Positions 50,415-59,790 of a stretch of 64,000 nt of DNA are shown in pieces. The notes below the pieces were generated by a model. The model saw only the letters and a program-made list of their open reading frames with translations. It did no database searches and had not been told where the DNA came from. The stretch's first letter is position 1, and each line of letters opens with the position of its first letter. A program made the position numbers and the translations under genes. This DNA comes from Halodesulfovibrio aestuarii (GTDB lineage: Bacteria > Desulfobacterota > Desulfovibrionia > Desulfovibrionales > Desulfovibrionaceae): NCBI RefSeq assembly GCF_050571805.1, contig NZ_CP192219.1. One strand, written 5' to 3'.

Positions 50415-53400
50415 AATTACGACAATTACGGTTGGAACCCTGCTTTCCATTTTTCTTCTATATGTACTTGTGGGATTTCTTGTTATTGCGCCTGTAGCCA
50501 AATGGCAGCTGGAAGAACAATTACCGCCATTACTCCAACGTAATGTTTCTATTGGAAACGTCAGTCTTAATCCACTTACGCTACATGTTGAGTTCAATGA
50601 TATTGCCATTAAAAAGAAAGATGGAAATGGAGACCTATTTTCTGTTGCAACATTTGAAGCACAGTTATCGGTAAAATCCGTCCTCGCTCTGGCGCCGATT
50701 GTTGAGCATGTCCGAATTGTTAAGCCCAAGATTAACATTACACGGTACAAAAATGATAGCCTCTCCATTGATGACATTCTTGAACATCAGGCAAAATTAG
50801 CGGAAGAAGCCGTTGAAGAGCCTCATGAAAAAAAGAAAGACGAACGGATTTTCCCCTTTAAGATTCTAAATCTGATTCTGGAAGACGGCGATATTGTGTT
50901 TAATGATGAGAAAGTAAACGCAGTTCAGCATGTTAGCAAACTATCCCTTGCCGTTCCGCTCACGTCTTCATTTGAAAACGATCTTGAGCAAGCGGTTAAA
51001 CCAAAGCTATCTATGCTTATTAACGGTACTCCGTTTAATCTTGATGGCTCAACTTTTCCGTTTTCAAACAGCTACTTAACCAAGTTTTCTTTTGTGGCGG
51101 ATAATATTTCTCTTGCCAGATATTGGAGATACTTTCCTATAAAATCTCCTGTTGCTTTGACTTCCGGTACGATGAATGTAGCCATGAATCTTGGCTTCAG
51201 TCGTCCTGCTGGTCAGCCATTGAAATTGGATATAGACGGTACTGTGAAATTTAAAGACCTCGGTTTAACTAAAGAAGATAAAACTGAGGTGCTCGCTATC
51301 CCACAGCTTGTGGTGAATCTTAAAGATTTTTCTTTGACCGAAAAAAAACTCATTTTTCAAAACATTGAGATTGACTCACCGTATGTTGAAGTTCACAGGC
51401 AAAAGGACAATTTGATTAACTGGACAACATACTTTGTTCCCAAAAATGATAGCACTGTAACGCCAGATACCAAAAACAATGTGGTTTCGGACGTAAAAAA
51501 AGAAGCAAAGAAAGCAACTCCAGAGAAGAAGGACACTGCGGAAAAGAAATCTGTTCAAGACACAGCAAATGCACTTTCTGCAGAGCAAAAAAACAAACGT
51601 CCATTTACAATGGTTGTGGAATCGTTCTCGATAAAAAAAGGAAAAGTTCTTTTTAAAGACAGCACTGTTCCCGGGGAATTTGCAATAACGCTCACTCCAG
51701 TCGATATAGCTGTAAAAAACTTGAGTACAGAGCCGGCGAGCTCTGCTGATGTAATGATTACGGTTGGAGATAAGAAGCTGATTGAAATTGCGGGAGGAGT
51801 TGGGATTTCTCCTGTTACAGCTAAGTTAAAAGCAGATATCAACAAGCTGTCACTTTCTCAATTTATGCCATACCTTGCCGCAGCAACACCTGCCCAAATT
51901 AGCAGTGGTGCTCTTAATGCGACTGCTAATATTCAGGTAGCTACCGGTGCGTCTTCTCAGGTGCAGGTACGTATTGCTAACGGCAACATTCAGTTGCAGA
52001 ATCTGGCTCTTACCGGAAAAAACTTTAAGAAAGCCCCTATTGCTCTACAAACACTTACGGTGGACGGAGCAACGATTGATTTGCAAAAACAGTCTGTGGA
52101 GATCGGAAATATCGGATTTATTGGGCCTGATATTACAATAACTAGAAATAAAGAGGGAATAGATATTATCTCCCTTCTGGTTGCCGAGCCAGTTGCCTCA
52201 AAGCCGAAAGCGCCTTTAGCTGCCTCAAAATCATCATCTTCCGCGAGCCCATGGAAACTGCTCATTCAGGGGGTAGCTGTTAAAAATGGAAAAATTACTC
52301 TCCATGACACCGCCCTTAAAAAGACTGTTATAACTAGCTTGAAAGACGTTGCCATAACAGCAAGCGACATTACGCTAGATAACAAGCCGTCTGCTTTTTC
52401 TGTTTCCACTGGAGTAAACAAAAAAAGTACTATTAGTGCAAAAGGTACCTTTGCTCACTCCCCTCTTGCTGTTGATGGTAATATAAATGTTAAAGACGTT
52501 AATCTTCCTGATTTTGCAGAGTATGTTAAAGAATATACAGAAGTTGCCATCACAAAAGGAACCGTCTCTGCCACTGCAAAAGCTAACGTTTCTGTTCCTA
52601 AAAATGGTGATCCCAAAATTAATGTAGCAGCGGATATCACCGTCAATAACCTCTCAGCTGATGGCAAAACAGCAAAGGAACACCTTGGCTCTGTAAAGCA
52701 GATTTCTGTCAAAAAGGCTGCGTTTGATTCCACAAAAAACAGTGCTGCAATTGAGTCGGTAACGATCGACAGGCCAGAGACTGAAGTCATTTTAGAAAGA
52801 AACGGTTCGGTGAACCTTGCTCGTGCAGTTCAAGGGAAGCCTGAAGGTACAAAAGCTCAACGTGCGTCTAAGCAAAGCAAACGCGCAGCTATTCAAGCTA
52901 CAACTAAGCCGTTTGGTATCACCATAGGCAACATTACACTTAAAAACGGGGCAATTACATTTCAGGATGCCTCTATTACTCCTAAAGTTGTGCTTGATTT
53001 TGAAGATATTGCAGCATCATATAAACAATTTAGTTTGTCAGCTTCAAAACCATCTCCGGTTAATTTCTCTGCGACTCTACAGGGACGGAGGATTTCTGCT
53101 TCCGGTACTGTGAGCCCTATGGCCTCCCCGATTGCGCTTAATATGACGATGAAACTTGATGATATCGTACTGGATAAATTTAGTCCTTACACGGTAAAGT
53201 ACATTGCTTATCCAGTTAAAACAGGGTCACTTGATGCTGATGTGAAATTGAAAATTTATCAAAATAAGCTCAATGCTGAGAACCAGCTCCTATTCGAAGA
53301 TTTTACACTTGGAGAACGAAACTCACAGTCTAAGGCACCATCCGTGCCTATTAAGCTGGGTCTCTCTCTTATGCGACAACCGAACGGGGATATTCCATTA

Positions 53401-54108
53401 AATCTGCCTATTACAGGTAATCTGAACGATCCGAACTTCCACATTAATCAGATTATTGCAACGACTCTGGTAAACGTAGTTGTGAAGGCTGCTATTTCGC
53501 CTTTTACTTTACTGGGGTCACTACTTGGCGATGTTTCTCCTGAACAGGCCCAGTTTATTACTTTTAAGCCCGGTTCTGCTCAGTTACCTAAGACAGACCT
53601 TCAAATGCTCACCAAGCTGGCATCAGTTTTGAAAACTAAACCTACTATTACTCTTGAATGTCTTGGATACTACAATACAGATATTGATGTGAAAGGGTTG
53701 AAAGATCGTGCTCTTAGCATGGCAGTTAAGCAACAATGGTATGATAGTCTCTCAAGTGCTACACAAAAAAACATTGATCTGGAGGCAGCAGCTATACCTA
53801 AGTATAACTATGAAAAGTACTTGAAAGAAGCCTATGAGAGTTTTCCTGAACAAAAAGATGACCCTCGCCCTAGTGGATTATTTGGATACGAAGAACAGAC
53901 GCAGGAACAGATGGAAGAATTTCTTAGAAATTCAGTAGACACCACTCACGAAGCGCTGCGCAAACTCGCTGTTGACAGAGCTAATGCTGTCCGTGACGTG
54001 ATCATCAGTAAATATCCGGAGCTTAAAGACCGTGTGAAGGCTATCCAGGCTGGTTCAAGTAAAAAGGATTCACACGCAACGTCGGTACAGTTAAAACTAA
54101 AACAGTAG
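50377..54108 (+). CDS. Giant AsmA/DUF748-family envelope protein
   Basis: Protein of 1243 residues with one N-terminal membrane helix (ITTITVGTLLSIFLLYVLVG) followed by a very long periplasmic repeat region. DUF748/AsmA-like motifs recur (FEAQLSVKSVLALAPIVEHV, VNLKDFSLTEKKLIFQNIEI). These proteins are thought to form a beta groove that moves lipid between membranes. The C-terminus has an OmpA-like pattern: ITFKPGSAQLPKTDLQML, then LECLGYYNTDIDVKGLKD. A Lys-rich linker (VKKEAKKATPEKKDTAEKK) separates two of the repeat blocks. Alone in its transcript; a lipid-transport role is by family only. Confidence 0.85.
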   Translation: MNLKFFFATKARKITTITVGTLLSIFLLYVLVGFLVIAPVAKWQLEEQLPPLLQRNVSIGNVSLNPLTLHVEFNDIAIKKKDGNGDLFSVATFEAQLSVKSVLALAPIVEHVRIVKPKINITRYKNDSLSIDDILEHQAKLAEEAVEEPHEKKKDERIFPFKILNLILEDGDIVFNDEKVNAVQHVSKLSLAVPLTSSFENDLEQAVKPKLSMLINGTPFNLDGSTFPFSNSYLTKFSFVADNISLARYWRYFPIKSPVALTSGTMNVAMNLGFSRPAGQPLKLDIDGTVKFKDLGLTKEDKTEVLAIPQLVVNLKDFSLTEKKLIFQNIEIDSPYVEVHRQKDNLINWTTYFVPKNDSTVTPDTKNNVVSDVKKEAKKATPEKKDTAEKKSVQDTANALSAEQKNKRPFTMVVESFSIKKGKVLFKDSTVPGEFAITLTPVDIAVKNLSTEPASSADVMITVGDKKLIEIAGGVGISPVTAKLKADINKLSLSQFMPYLAAATPAQISSGALNATANIQVATGASSQVQVRIANGNIQLQNLALTGKNFKKAPIALQTLTVDGATIDLQKQSVEIGNIGFIGPDITITRNKEGIDIISLLVAEPVASKPKAPLAASKSSSSASPWKLLIQGVAVKNGKITLHDTALKKTVITSLKDVAITASDITLDNKPSAFSVSTGVNKKSTISAKGTFAHSPLAVDGNINVKDVNLPDFAEYVKEYTEVAITKGTVSATAKANVSVPKNGDPKINVAADITVNNLSADGKTAKEHLGSVKQISVKKAAFDSTKNSAAIESVTIDRPETEVILERNGSVNLARAVQGKPEGTKAQRASKQSKRAAIQATTKPFGITIGNITLKNGAITFQDASITPKVVLDFEDIAASYKQFSLSASKPSPVNFSATLQGRRISASGTVSPMASPIALNMTMKLDDIVLDKFSPYTVKYIAYPVKTGSLDADVKLKIYQNKLNAENQLLFEDFTLGERNSQSKAPSVPIKLGLSLMRQPNGDIPLNLPITGNLNDPNFHINQIIATTLVNVVVKAAISPFTLLGSLLGDVSPEQAQFITFKPGSAQLPKTDLQMLTKLASVLKTKPTITLECLGYYNTDIDVKGLKDRALSMAVKQQWYDSLSSATQKNIDLEAAAIPKYNYEKYLKEAYESFPEQKDDPRPSGLFGYEEQTQEQMEEFLRNSVDTTHEALRKLAVDRANAVRDVIISKYPELKDRVKAIQAGSSKKDSHATSVQLKLKQ

Positions 54109-54140
54109 ATACCGACAATGTCGGTCTGACTTTCTGTTAA

Positions 54141-54200
54141 CAAAAGAACTGCACATATTCACTCTGCTATAACGCAGTAAGAATGTGTGCAGTTCTTTTG
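54141..54200 (+). terminator. 60-bp near-perfect inverted repeat after the DUF748 gene
   Basis: CAAAAGAACTGCACA-t-ATTC pairs with GAAT-g-TGTGCAGTTCTTTTG, with a smaller CTGC/GCAG stem in the middle. The T-run is interrupted (TTCTTTTG). It probably terminates the upstream gene, but the size is unusual for a simple terminator. Confidence 0.65.
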
Positions 54201-54322
54201 GCTTTGAGCATAAACTAGATAATATCATTCACTAAACAATAAAGGACACCTCCTTGCGAACGGGATAATTTTAAAGACAAGATCGTTACGTCTTGCCCTT
54301 AATTTACCTTTTAAGGAAGTGT

Positions 54323-55615
54323 ATGAATTTGACAGAAGCTAACAGACTAATAGCAACTCTGAAAGAACAACTGGAAATCGAACAAGCTCTCAACAATGTA
54401 GCCTTTGAGGCAATAGGGCTATTCGATGAGAACCTGAAGTGCGTTGCGGCAAATGCTGAGGCTCTTAAAACTATGGGGTATACATTAGAAGAGCTTCCTA
54501 CTCTTTCTGCTTTTGACTTCCTTGCTGAAGAATCGCTGGCTATTGCCCGAAAAAATGTTGAGAAAGGATTTGCAGAGCCATATTTTGCAACCTGTAAACG
54601 AAAAGATGGCACAACATTTCCTGCCGAAGTTAGAGGCAAGGCAGTAACTCTTCATGGCCATAGATATCGTGCCACAGCCATGCGTGATCTCACGTTTACT
54701 CGTGCTATTGAAATTGATTTAGCAGACACCATGTATGAACTGGAACTTATTTTCAATAACTGCAAAGTTGGCCTCATGCTCTTAAAGGGCGGAAGGTATT
54801 TAAAGCGAGCAAACCAAGCTTTTGCAGATATTTTAGGGTATGACTCTCCCGATGAGATGCTAGGTATCAGCATGAGGCAACTCCATCTCTCTGAAAAAGA
54901 CTACAATGAATTCGGTGAAACTACGTATACTAGGCTCAAATCCGGTGAACCATTGAAGGTTGAATATCAGGCACGAAGAAAAGACGGTAATGCAATTTGG
55001 TGCCTATTTACAGGGCAGGCTGTAGATAGAAATGCTCCTGCCAATCTGTACAAAGGTGTTTTGTGGGTTGTTGATGATATTACGAAAAGAAAGGCTAAGG
55101 AAGAGTATTTATTGCAGATGGCCACCACGGATGACCTTACAGGAGCGCTGCATCGAAAAGAGTTTTTCCGTCGAATAAAGTTTCTTACAGATGGAGTAGG
55201 TCAGGACGCTCAGAGGTGTTCTGTTTTAATGATTGATTTTGATAACTTTAAAAAGATCAATGATACATTCGGGCACGAAGCCGGAGACGCTGTTTTGCGC
55301 GATTTTTCCATTCTGTGTAAAGAACATCTTAGAGATAACGACTTGTTTGCAAGAATCGGTGGAGAAGAATTTGTTGTTTTTTTACCGAAAACAACGAGGT
55401 ATAAAGCTGTTCAAGTTGCAGAACGGTTGCGCAAAAATTTTGCAGAGAAGGATACTATCTGTTGTGGTAATATTATCCCCTGTACAATCAGTATTGGAGT
55501 TGCCGGAGCGACTTCAAAATACATAGCGACAGAAGAATTACTTCGCAGTGCTGACTCGCGTTTGTATAAAGCCAAGAATAGCGGACGAAATAGGGTCGTT
55601 TTTTTTGATGAATAA
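54323..55615 (+). CDS. PAS-GGDEF diguanylate cyclase
   Basis: Makes cyclic di-GMP. Two PAS-like domains come first: AFEAIGLFDENLKCVAANAE and later FADILGYDSPDEMLGISMR. The GGDEF domain follows: MATTDDLTGALHRKEFFRRI, then ARIGGEEFVVFLPK, an active GGEEF site. An RxxD product-inhibition site (RDND) sits five residues before it. It has 430 residues and no membrane helix, so a cytoplasmic signal (redox, gas or ligand) is likely. The ATG at 54323 has an AAGGAAG site. It is a single gene. Confidence 0.92.
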   Translation: MNLTEANRLIATLKEQLEIEQALNNVAFEAIGLFDENLKCVAANAEALKTMGYTLEELPTLSAFDFLAEESLAIARKNVEKGFAEPYFATCKRKDGTTFPAEVRGKAVTLHGHRYRATAMRDLTFTRAIEIDLADTMYELELIFNNCKVGLMLLKGGRYLKRANQAFADILGYDSPDEMLGISMRQLHLSEKDYNEFGETTYTRLKSGEPLKVEYQARRKDGNAIWCLFTGQAVDRNAPANLYKGVLWVVDDITKRKAKEEYLLQMATTDDLTGALHRKEFFRRIKFLTDGVGQDAQRCSVLMIDFDNFKKINDTFGHEAGDAVLRDFSILCKEHLRDNDLFARIGGEEFVVFLPKTTRYKAVQVAERLRKNFAEKDTICCGNIIPCTISIGVAGATSKYIATEELLRSADSRLYKAKNSGRNRVVFFDE

Positions 55616-55672
55616 GAAGTAAGATAGATCAAGTGTGGATAGTTTTAACGAGAACGTTTTTCTACAGTTAAT

Positions 55673-55713
55673 AAAAAAGGGCATTGTTCCAAACTGGATA
55701 CAATCCCCTTTTT
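55673..55713. terminator. Bidirectional terminator
   Basis: AAAAAGGG-c-ATTGT and ACAAT-c-CCCTTTTT form a long stem between convergent genes (diguanylate cyclase and the low-complexity protein). Confidence 0.88.
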
Positions 55714-55753
55714 ATTAGAGCTTAGGTCTTTGGTGTATCATAAAAAGAAAGGG

Positions 55754-56701
55754 CTATTTCTTACCGCCGCCTTTGCCGCCGCCTTTACCGCCGCCCTTGC
55801 CATTTCCACCACCTTTTCCATTTCCGTTGCTGCCGCTTTTACCGCCGCCTGCACTATTTCCACCGTTCCCACCGCCTTTGCCGGAATTACCGGAACTGGC
55901 ACCGCGAGCACTGCTTTTAGATTGGCCAAGACCTACAGCTTTGCTTCCACCAGCCTTGCCGGCTTTTGCACCCGGAGCAGTGGAGTAGCCTTTTTTAACG
56001 TTACGGGCTGTCGCAACACTTCTATTTTTTTTCTGTCCACCAAATCCAGCATTCTTGCTTCTTTTCGTTTTGCCCAGAGCTTTACCGTTGAGAGCTCCTA
56101 AAACACTTGGGTGAACTCCAAGCTCGTGTGCAATTTGTCCCCAGCCCATCTCTGCTTCGCGCATATTTGCTATATCAGCAGTAGTAACAGAGGTCATGGA
56201 TGCCATTGCGTCATCTGCTTCAGCTTGAGCGGCAGCCAAACTTGCTTCGGCAGCTGCTACAGCCTCTGCAGCAGCTGCAAGCGCTGCGTCATCTGCTTCA
56301 GCCGCGGCCAAGGCTGCTTCAGCTTCTTGAGCCGTTGCTACAGCTGCTTCGGCTTCGGCAACAGAAGCTAATGCAGCATCCACTTCTGCATCAGGTTGTG
56401 CGGCAACAGCCGCAGCTAGCGCATCCGCTTTGGCTGCTTGAGCTGGATTCGCAAAAGAAGGAGCTTCGTCAGTACCGGCCTCTGCTGCCGCATCGGCCCC
56501 TTCTTCTGTACCAGTATCTGTTGTGGCATCTGTACCTTCTTCTGCACCTGCTTCTGTTGCAGTATCTGTACTGGGAGCCGCGTCTGTTTCAACTCCCGTG
56601 CTGGTGGTTGCATCGGTTTCTGCAAAAGAAACAGCTGCAAAAGAACAAACCATCAGGCAGCATATTATGCCTAAGACTGCATATATCTTATTTACTTTCA
56701 T
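55754..56701 (-). CDS. Exported Ala/Asp-Glu and Gly/Lys-rich low-complexity protein
   Basis: A signal peptide (VLGIICCLMVCSFAAVSFA) starts a 315-residue protein of unknown function. Residues 30-85 are Thr/Asp/Glu/Ala repeats, 90-170 are Ala-rich with predicted helix, and 170-205 hold the only ordinary segment, MGWGQIAHELGVHPSVLGAL, which looks like a helix-turn-helix-like or small conserved motif. From 205 it turns basic, ending in GGGNGKGGGKGGGKGGGKK. The whole is acidic at one end and highly basic at the other. It is the last gene of the ECF sigma operon, so it may be a surface or nucleic-acid-binding target. Confidence 0.75.
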   Translation of the reverse strand: MKVNKIYAVLGIICCLMVCSFAAVSFAETDATTSTGVETDAAPSTDTATEAGAEEGTDATTDTGTEEGADAAAEAGTDEAPSFANPAQAAKADALAAAVAAQPDAEVDAALASVAEAEAAVATAQEAEAALAAAEADDAALAAAAEAVAAAEASLAAAQAEADDAMASMTSVTTADIANMREAEMGWGQIAHELGVHPSVLGALNGKALGKTKRSKNAGFGGQKKNRSVATARNVKKGYSTAPGAKAGKAGGSKAVGLGQSKSSARGASSGNSGKGGGNGGNSAGGGKSGSNGNGKGGGNGKGGGKGGGKGGGKK

Positions 56702-56713
56702 CTAATCCTCCTC

Positions 56714-57682
56714 CTAGTTCACTTTTGTAATAAATCGTACAGATTCAGGCAGCTTCTGTGTTTTATTGCTTGAACCAACAATTTCTGACTGTCCGAACCA
56801 GCTAATAGGTAGCTGGTTTCTTTCAACATCAGGAACATAACCAGTTATATAATTTTTGATGGCAACAGCTCGTGATTTTGCAAGAGATTTATTCCCTTTT
56901 ACATAAACAACAACATTGACAGAAAGATTAGGTGCATTTTTGAGCATTGCTCCTAACAATTTTAAAGATGCTGTTGTTTCTGTTTTTATTTCTGCTGTTT
57001 CTTTTTCAAATTTTACAGTCTCAAAGCTTACTTTTCGCTTACCAATATAAAAATTACGCCAAGAATAATCACCAAGCTTGTTAAGACTGGCAACTGCATT
57101 CAAAGCAAGGTGACCATCTGGGTAGTATTTAAGGTATCTTAATAATGCCTTATGCTCTCGCTTATAACGCTTCATCCCATGCAAAGCAGAAGCAGTGTTA
57201 AATAGCGCTTCAGGGTCATACTCGTCTTTTCGTAATACTATCTGATATTGGTCGTACGCTTTTTGCCACTCTCGTTTATCCAGATAATTGTGCCCAAGAT
57301 ACAAATGAGCATATGTTGAATCGGGATTAAGCTGTAATGCGCGTAGATATGCCTTGCGCTCATTTTTATAATCCATGACAGACCAGTAGTTAATTCCAAG
57401 CCAGAACTGGTAGTCATCGTCATTAGGTTCAAGTGCTACAGCCTTTTTTAGGTGCTTAAGCGCTGCTTCCGGCTTATCTTGTGCTAGGAGCATACGTCCA
57501 AGGAAGTAATGAGACATTGCGTCATCTGGATTTTCAGCTACAGCTTGTTCAAAATCTTTTTGACCTTGGCTATATTTTTCCATCCCAAGATAATATTGCC
57601 CTTTTACTCCGGTACAGCCGGCCACCATCACAACGAATATTCCAATCAAAGCAACTCGGGACACTATGTTAGATATGCTCAT
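56714..57682 (-). CDS. TPR-repeat lipoprotein with OmpA-like tail
   Basis: Lipoprotein of 322 residues: the lipobox is VMVAGC near residue 22. Five or so TPR units follow, seen in GMEKYSQGQKDFEQAVAENP and KPEAALKHLKKAVALEPND, and the units continue to about residue 200. The last 100 residues (LKLLGAMLKNAPNLSVNVVV, then SLAKSRAVAIKNYI) resemble an OmpA-type peptidoglycan-binding fold. A periplasmic scaffold on the outer membrane is likely. It sits between the helical-repeat protein and the low-complexity protein in the ECF operon. Confidence 0.82.
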   Translation of the reverse strand: MSISNIVSRVALIGIFVVMVAGCTGVKGQYYLGMEKYSQGQKDFEQAVAENPDDAMSHYFLGRMLLAQDKPEAALKHLKKAVALEPNDDDYQFWLGINYWSVMDYKNERKAYLRALQLNPDSTYAHLYLGHNYLDKREWQKAYDQYQIVLRKDEYDPEALFNTASALHGMKRYKREHKALLRYLKYYPDGHLALNAVASLNKLGDYSWRNFYIGKRKVSFETVKFEKETAEIKTETTASLKLLGAMLKNAPNLSVNVVVYVKGNKSLAKSRAVAIKNYITGYVPDVERNQLPISWFGQSEIVGSSNKTQKLPESVRFITKVN

Positions 57683-57739
57683 CTACTACTCTCAAAGTCT
57701 TTAACGTTGAACAGATATAAAACATCCAAGACATCTATT

Positions 57740-58570
57740 TTATTTTTCTTCTGAAACACCTAACAGGCGGGGGCGTAAAGAAAGTTCACGCGCAAACTTA
57801 TGAGGAGAAGTTCCCTTTTTTACAGCCTGCGTTGCCTTCTCCATAAAATCATCCGGAGCCACACCACCTCTCGTAACAATTGCAAAAAGTTGCGGAAGTT
57901 CTTTCCATCGACTCATTACAGCATCATCTTTCATGACGAGAGTAATAAATTCATTCAACTGTGAGGAAGAAACACCAGACTGTTTCAACAGCGAATACAG
58001 GCTGAATGCTGCCAGTGCTGTCTTAATCTTTTTGCTGTGATGAGAAGAAAGAAACGCCTCAGCCTGAGCGTGTGTAGCTCCTTGTGAGAAGGCTTCGTGC
58101 ATAGTTCGTATCTCTGATTCACTAGGAGTTTTATTTGTATACTGAGCTAACAGCTGTTTTGAAAACTCCATTTCTTTAAACAGGCTTTTCAATGCCATAC
58201 AAATACGTTCACCTTGAATCCTTTTGGCACTCCCCTCACGGATTTTTTCTTCGAAGACAGATGCAGGTAACTTTGAGTTTTTGGCTGCAAGTGCAATATT
58301 GAGAATGCAGACAGCACTTTCTCCATCTAATTTTTTATCAAGAACTTCCTGAGTGACTAAAAGTAATACGTCTTGCTGTATGCCAGCTTCTTTAGCCATT
58401 TCAATCCGCTCTGAAAGCCTAGTTTGAACGGAGGCTATAGGGACGTCGCTCCCGTTTGCTATTATCGGAAAGCACAGCAAGCATATTGTGATGCAAACAA
58501 TAAATTTTACATCCTTAACTTTTATGACTTCCCTTTCGGCACCTTTTGGTAACACGGTATTAGAGATCAT
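57740..58570 (-). CDS. Exported helical-repeat protein of unknown function
   Basis: Protein of about 276 residues. The ATG at 58570 overlaps the previous stop by 11 bases and has a GGAG site six bases before it. A signal or anchor segment follows (FIVCITICLLCFPIIANGS). The rest is helical with recurring modules of the form G-V/I-x-x-(D/S)-x-(F/L): KEAGIQQDVLLLVTQEVL, KQSGVSSSQLNEFITLVM and TRGGVAPDDFMEKATQAV. No catalytic motif was seen. It is in the ECF sigma operon after the CBM48 protein. Function unknown. Confidence 0.7.
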   Translation of the reverse strand: MISNTVLPKGAEREVIKVKDVKFIVCITICLLCFPIIANGSDVPIASVQTRLSERIEMAKEAGIQQDVLLLVTQEVLDKKLDGESAVCILNIALAAKNSKLPASVFEEKIREGSAKRIQGERICMALKSLFKEMEFSKQLLAQYTNKTPSESEIRTMHEAFSQGATHAQAEAFLSSHHSKKIKTALAAFSLYSLLKQSGVSSSQLNEFITLVMKDDAVMSRWKELPQLFAIVTRGGVAPDDFMEKATQAVKKGTSPHKFARELSLRPRLLGVSEEK

Positions 58571-59189
58571 GCAGAACTCCACCGACTTGAAGCAACGCGT
58601 TTTTATTTCCGAAGCTGTCGTGAACATAAAAAGCAGCCCTTGGGTCAGGCAACGGGGCATCACCATTAACGAGAAAAACGTACTCATAGTCCCCAGGGGG
58701 AAGCTCGTGTTCAAGTACCCATGCTTCCTTTTCTTCATTATAGCTCATTTCAAACCCCTGACTCTGCCATTTATTAAATGAACCGATAACTACTGCGGAA
58801 GAAAACTTTCGATCCGGATCTGGCAAGGCAAAAGAAACAGCTTTAAGCTGTAAAGCTACAGGCGTGGTTTGAACTGCATTAACCAATCTGCCCTGTTTTC
58901 TATACGGAGTATCGTACAAAAAGGAGATGCAACAAAAAATCAACGCGAAGCTGGCTGCAAGCTGTAAAGGGGATATATTTACAGTTATCGGGTTGGAAAA
59001 TATCGACCAACAATTACGTATTCCTCTAGAAAACCTGTCGAAAGGAGACAATGTTGTTGGCACTTTATTCGGAAGATTTCCCATAACATTTTCTAGAAAG
59101 TTATCCGGAGGTTCTACATCAAGAAAGCCATCTTCATGGAAAAGCTTACGCAACCGTTCTTCTGTAGTTACAGTTTTATTCTTTTTCAT
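58560..59189 (-). CDS. Membrane protein with CBM48-type domain, probable anti-sigma partner
   Basis: A protein of 209 residues starting at 59189 (MKKNKTVTTEE) after a GGAGGGG site, overlapping the sigma gene by 14 bases. The first 70 residues are charged and probably cytoplasmic, then one membrane helix (LAASFALIFCCISFLY). The outer part is an early-set/CBM48 glycogen-recognition-like domain: VVIGSFNKWQSQGFEM, VLEHELPPGDYEYVFLVNGD and DPRAAFYVHDSFGN. Anti-sigma factors sit right after ECF genes with a helix like this. That it binds the sigma factor is inferred. The carbohydrate-sensing idea is inference too. Confidence 0.78.
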   Translation of the reverse strand: MKKNKTVTTEERLRKLFHEDGFLDVEPPDNFLENVMGNLPNKVPTTLSPFDRFSRGIRNCWSIFSNPITVNISPLQLAASFALIFCCISFLYDTPYRKQGRLVNAVQTTPVALQLKAVSFALPDPDRKFSSAVVIGSFNKWQSQGFEMSYNEEKEAWVLEHELPPGDYEYVFLVNGDAPLPDPRAAFYVHDSFGNKNALLQVGGVLHDL

Positions 59190-59745
59190 TTGTCCCCTCC
59201 ACTCTAGCTGAAACAATCTCTATTCCTCGTTTCAAACGCATTTTAGCTGCACTTGTTCCAATCCCCAGAGAGTCAGCCACTTCTTGTATTGACAAATCAT
59301 CACGAAAACGCAGTAACAAGGCTTCACGATAGAGAACCGGAAGCTGCTGAATAACCTGCATAATGCTGCCATTTAAAACTTGCTCTTCAATCGTTGCATC
59401 AAAAGACTCATAATCCGTATCCAGTTCGTCAGTAAAAGAAGATTTCCGTCCATCCTTGCGCCAGTAATCCCGTAACGTGTTAATTGCGATGGCGTTTATC
59501 CAGGACGAAAAGCTTTTTTCAAAAGAAAATTGCGCTAATTTTTCAAAGGCTTTCAAAAAAACATCTTGGGCCAATTCTGCTGCTACGGCTTGAGAGCGGA
59601 TAGAACGAGCAAAAATACTATAAATTTTAGCCTGATATTTTTTTACCAGAAAAGCATAAGCATTTGTGTCTCCGTTTAGAACAGAGACAACAATATCCCT
59701 GTCTGGAATAGTGCATTCCTTCTGGTAATTAGTGTTGTTCATCAC
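59176..59745 (-). CDS. ECF-type RNA polymerase sigma factor
   Basis: Extracytoplasmic-function sigma factor of 189 residues. Region 2 is FLVKKYQAKIYSIFARSI with ELAQDVFLKAFEKLAQFSFE and WINAIAINTLRDYWRK; region 4 is LPVLYREALLLRFRDDLSIQ and VADSLGIGTSAAKMRLKRGI. Both DNA-binding domains are intact. It heads a five-gene operon: CBM48 membrane protein, helical-repeat protein, TPR lipoprotein and low-complexity protein. An inverted repeat lies 46-66 bp upstream. It probably activates its own operon. Confidence 0.9.
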   Translation of the reverse strand: MMNNTNYQKECTIPDRDIVVSVLNGDTNAYAFLVKKYQAKIYSIFARSIRSQAVAAELAQDVFLKAFEKLAQFSFEKSFSSWINAIAINTLRDYWRKDGRKSSFTDELDTDYESFDATIEEQVLNGSIMQVIQQLPVLYREALLLRFRDDLSIQEVADSLGIGTSAAKMRLKRGIEIVSARVEGTNEKE

Positions 59746-59790
59746 TGTATACTACGTTCTTGAATAAGGTTTGGTCACAAAAAAAAATAT

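Noticed and set aside
55773..56730. Long plus-strand frames rich in Pro or Leu opposite the low-complexity gene
   Set aside because: They are complements of Gly/Ala repeats in the minus-strand gene, which has a signal peptide and operon context.
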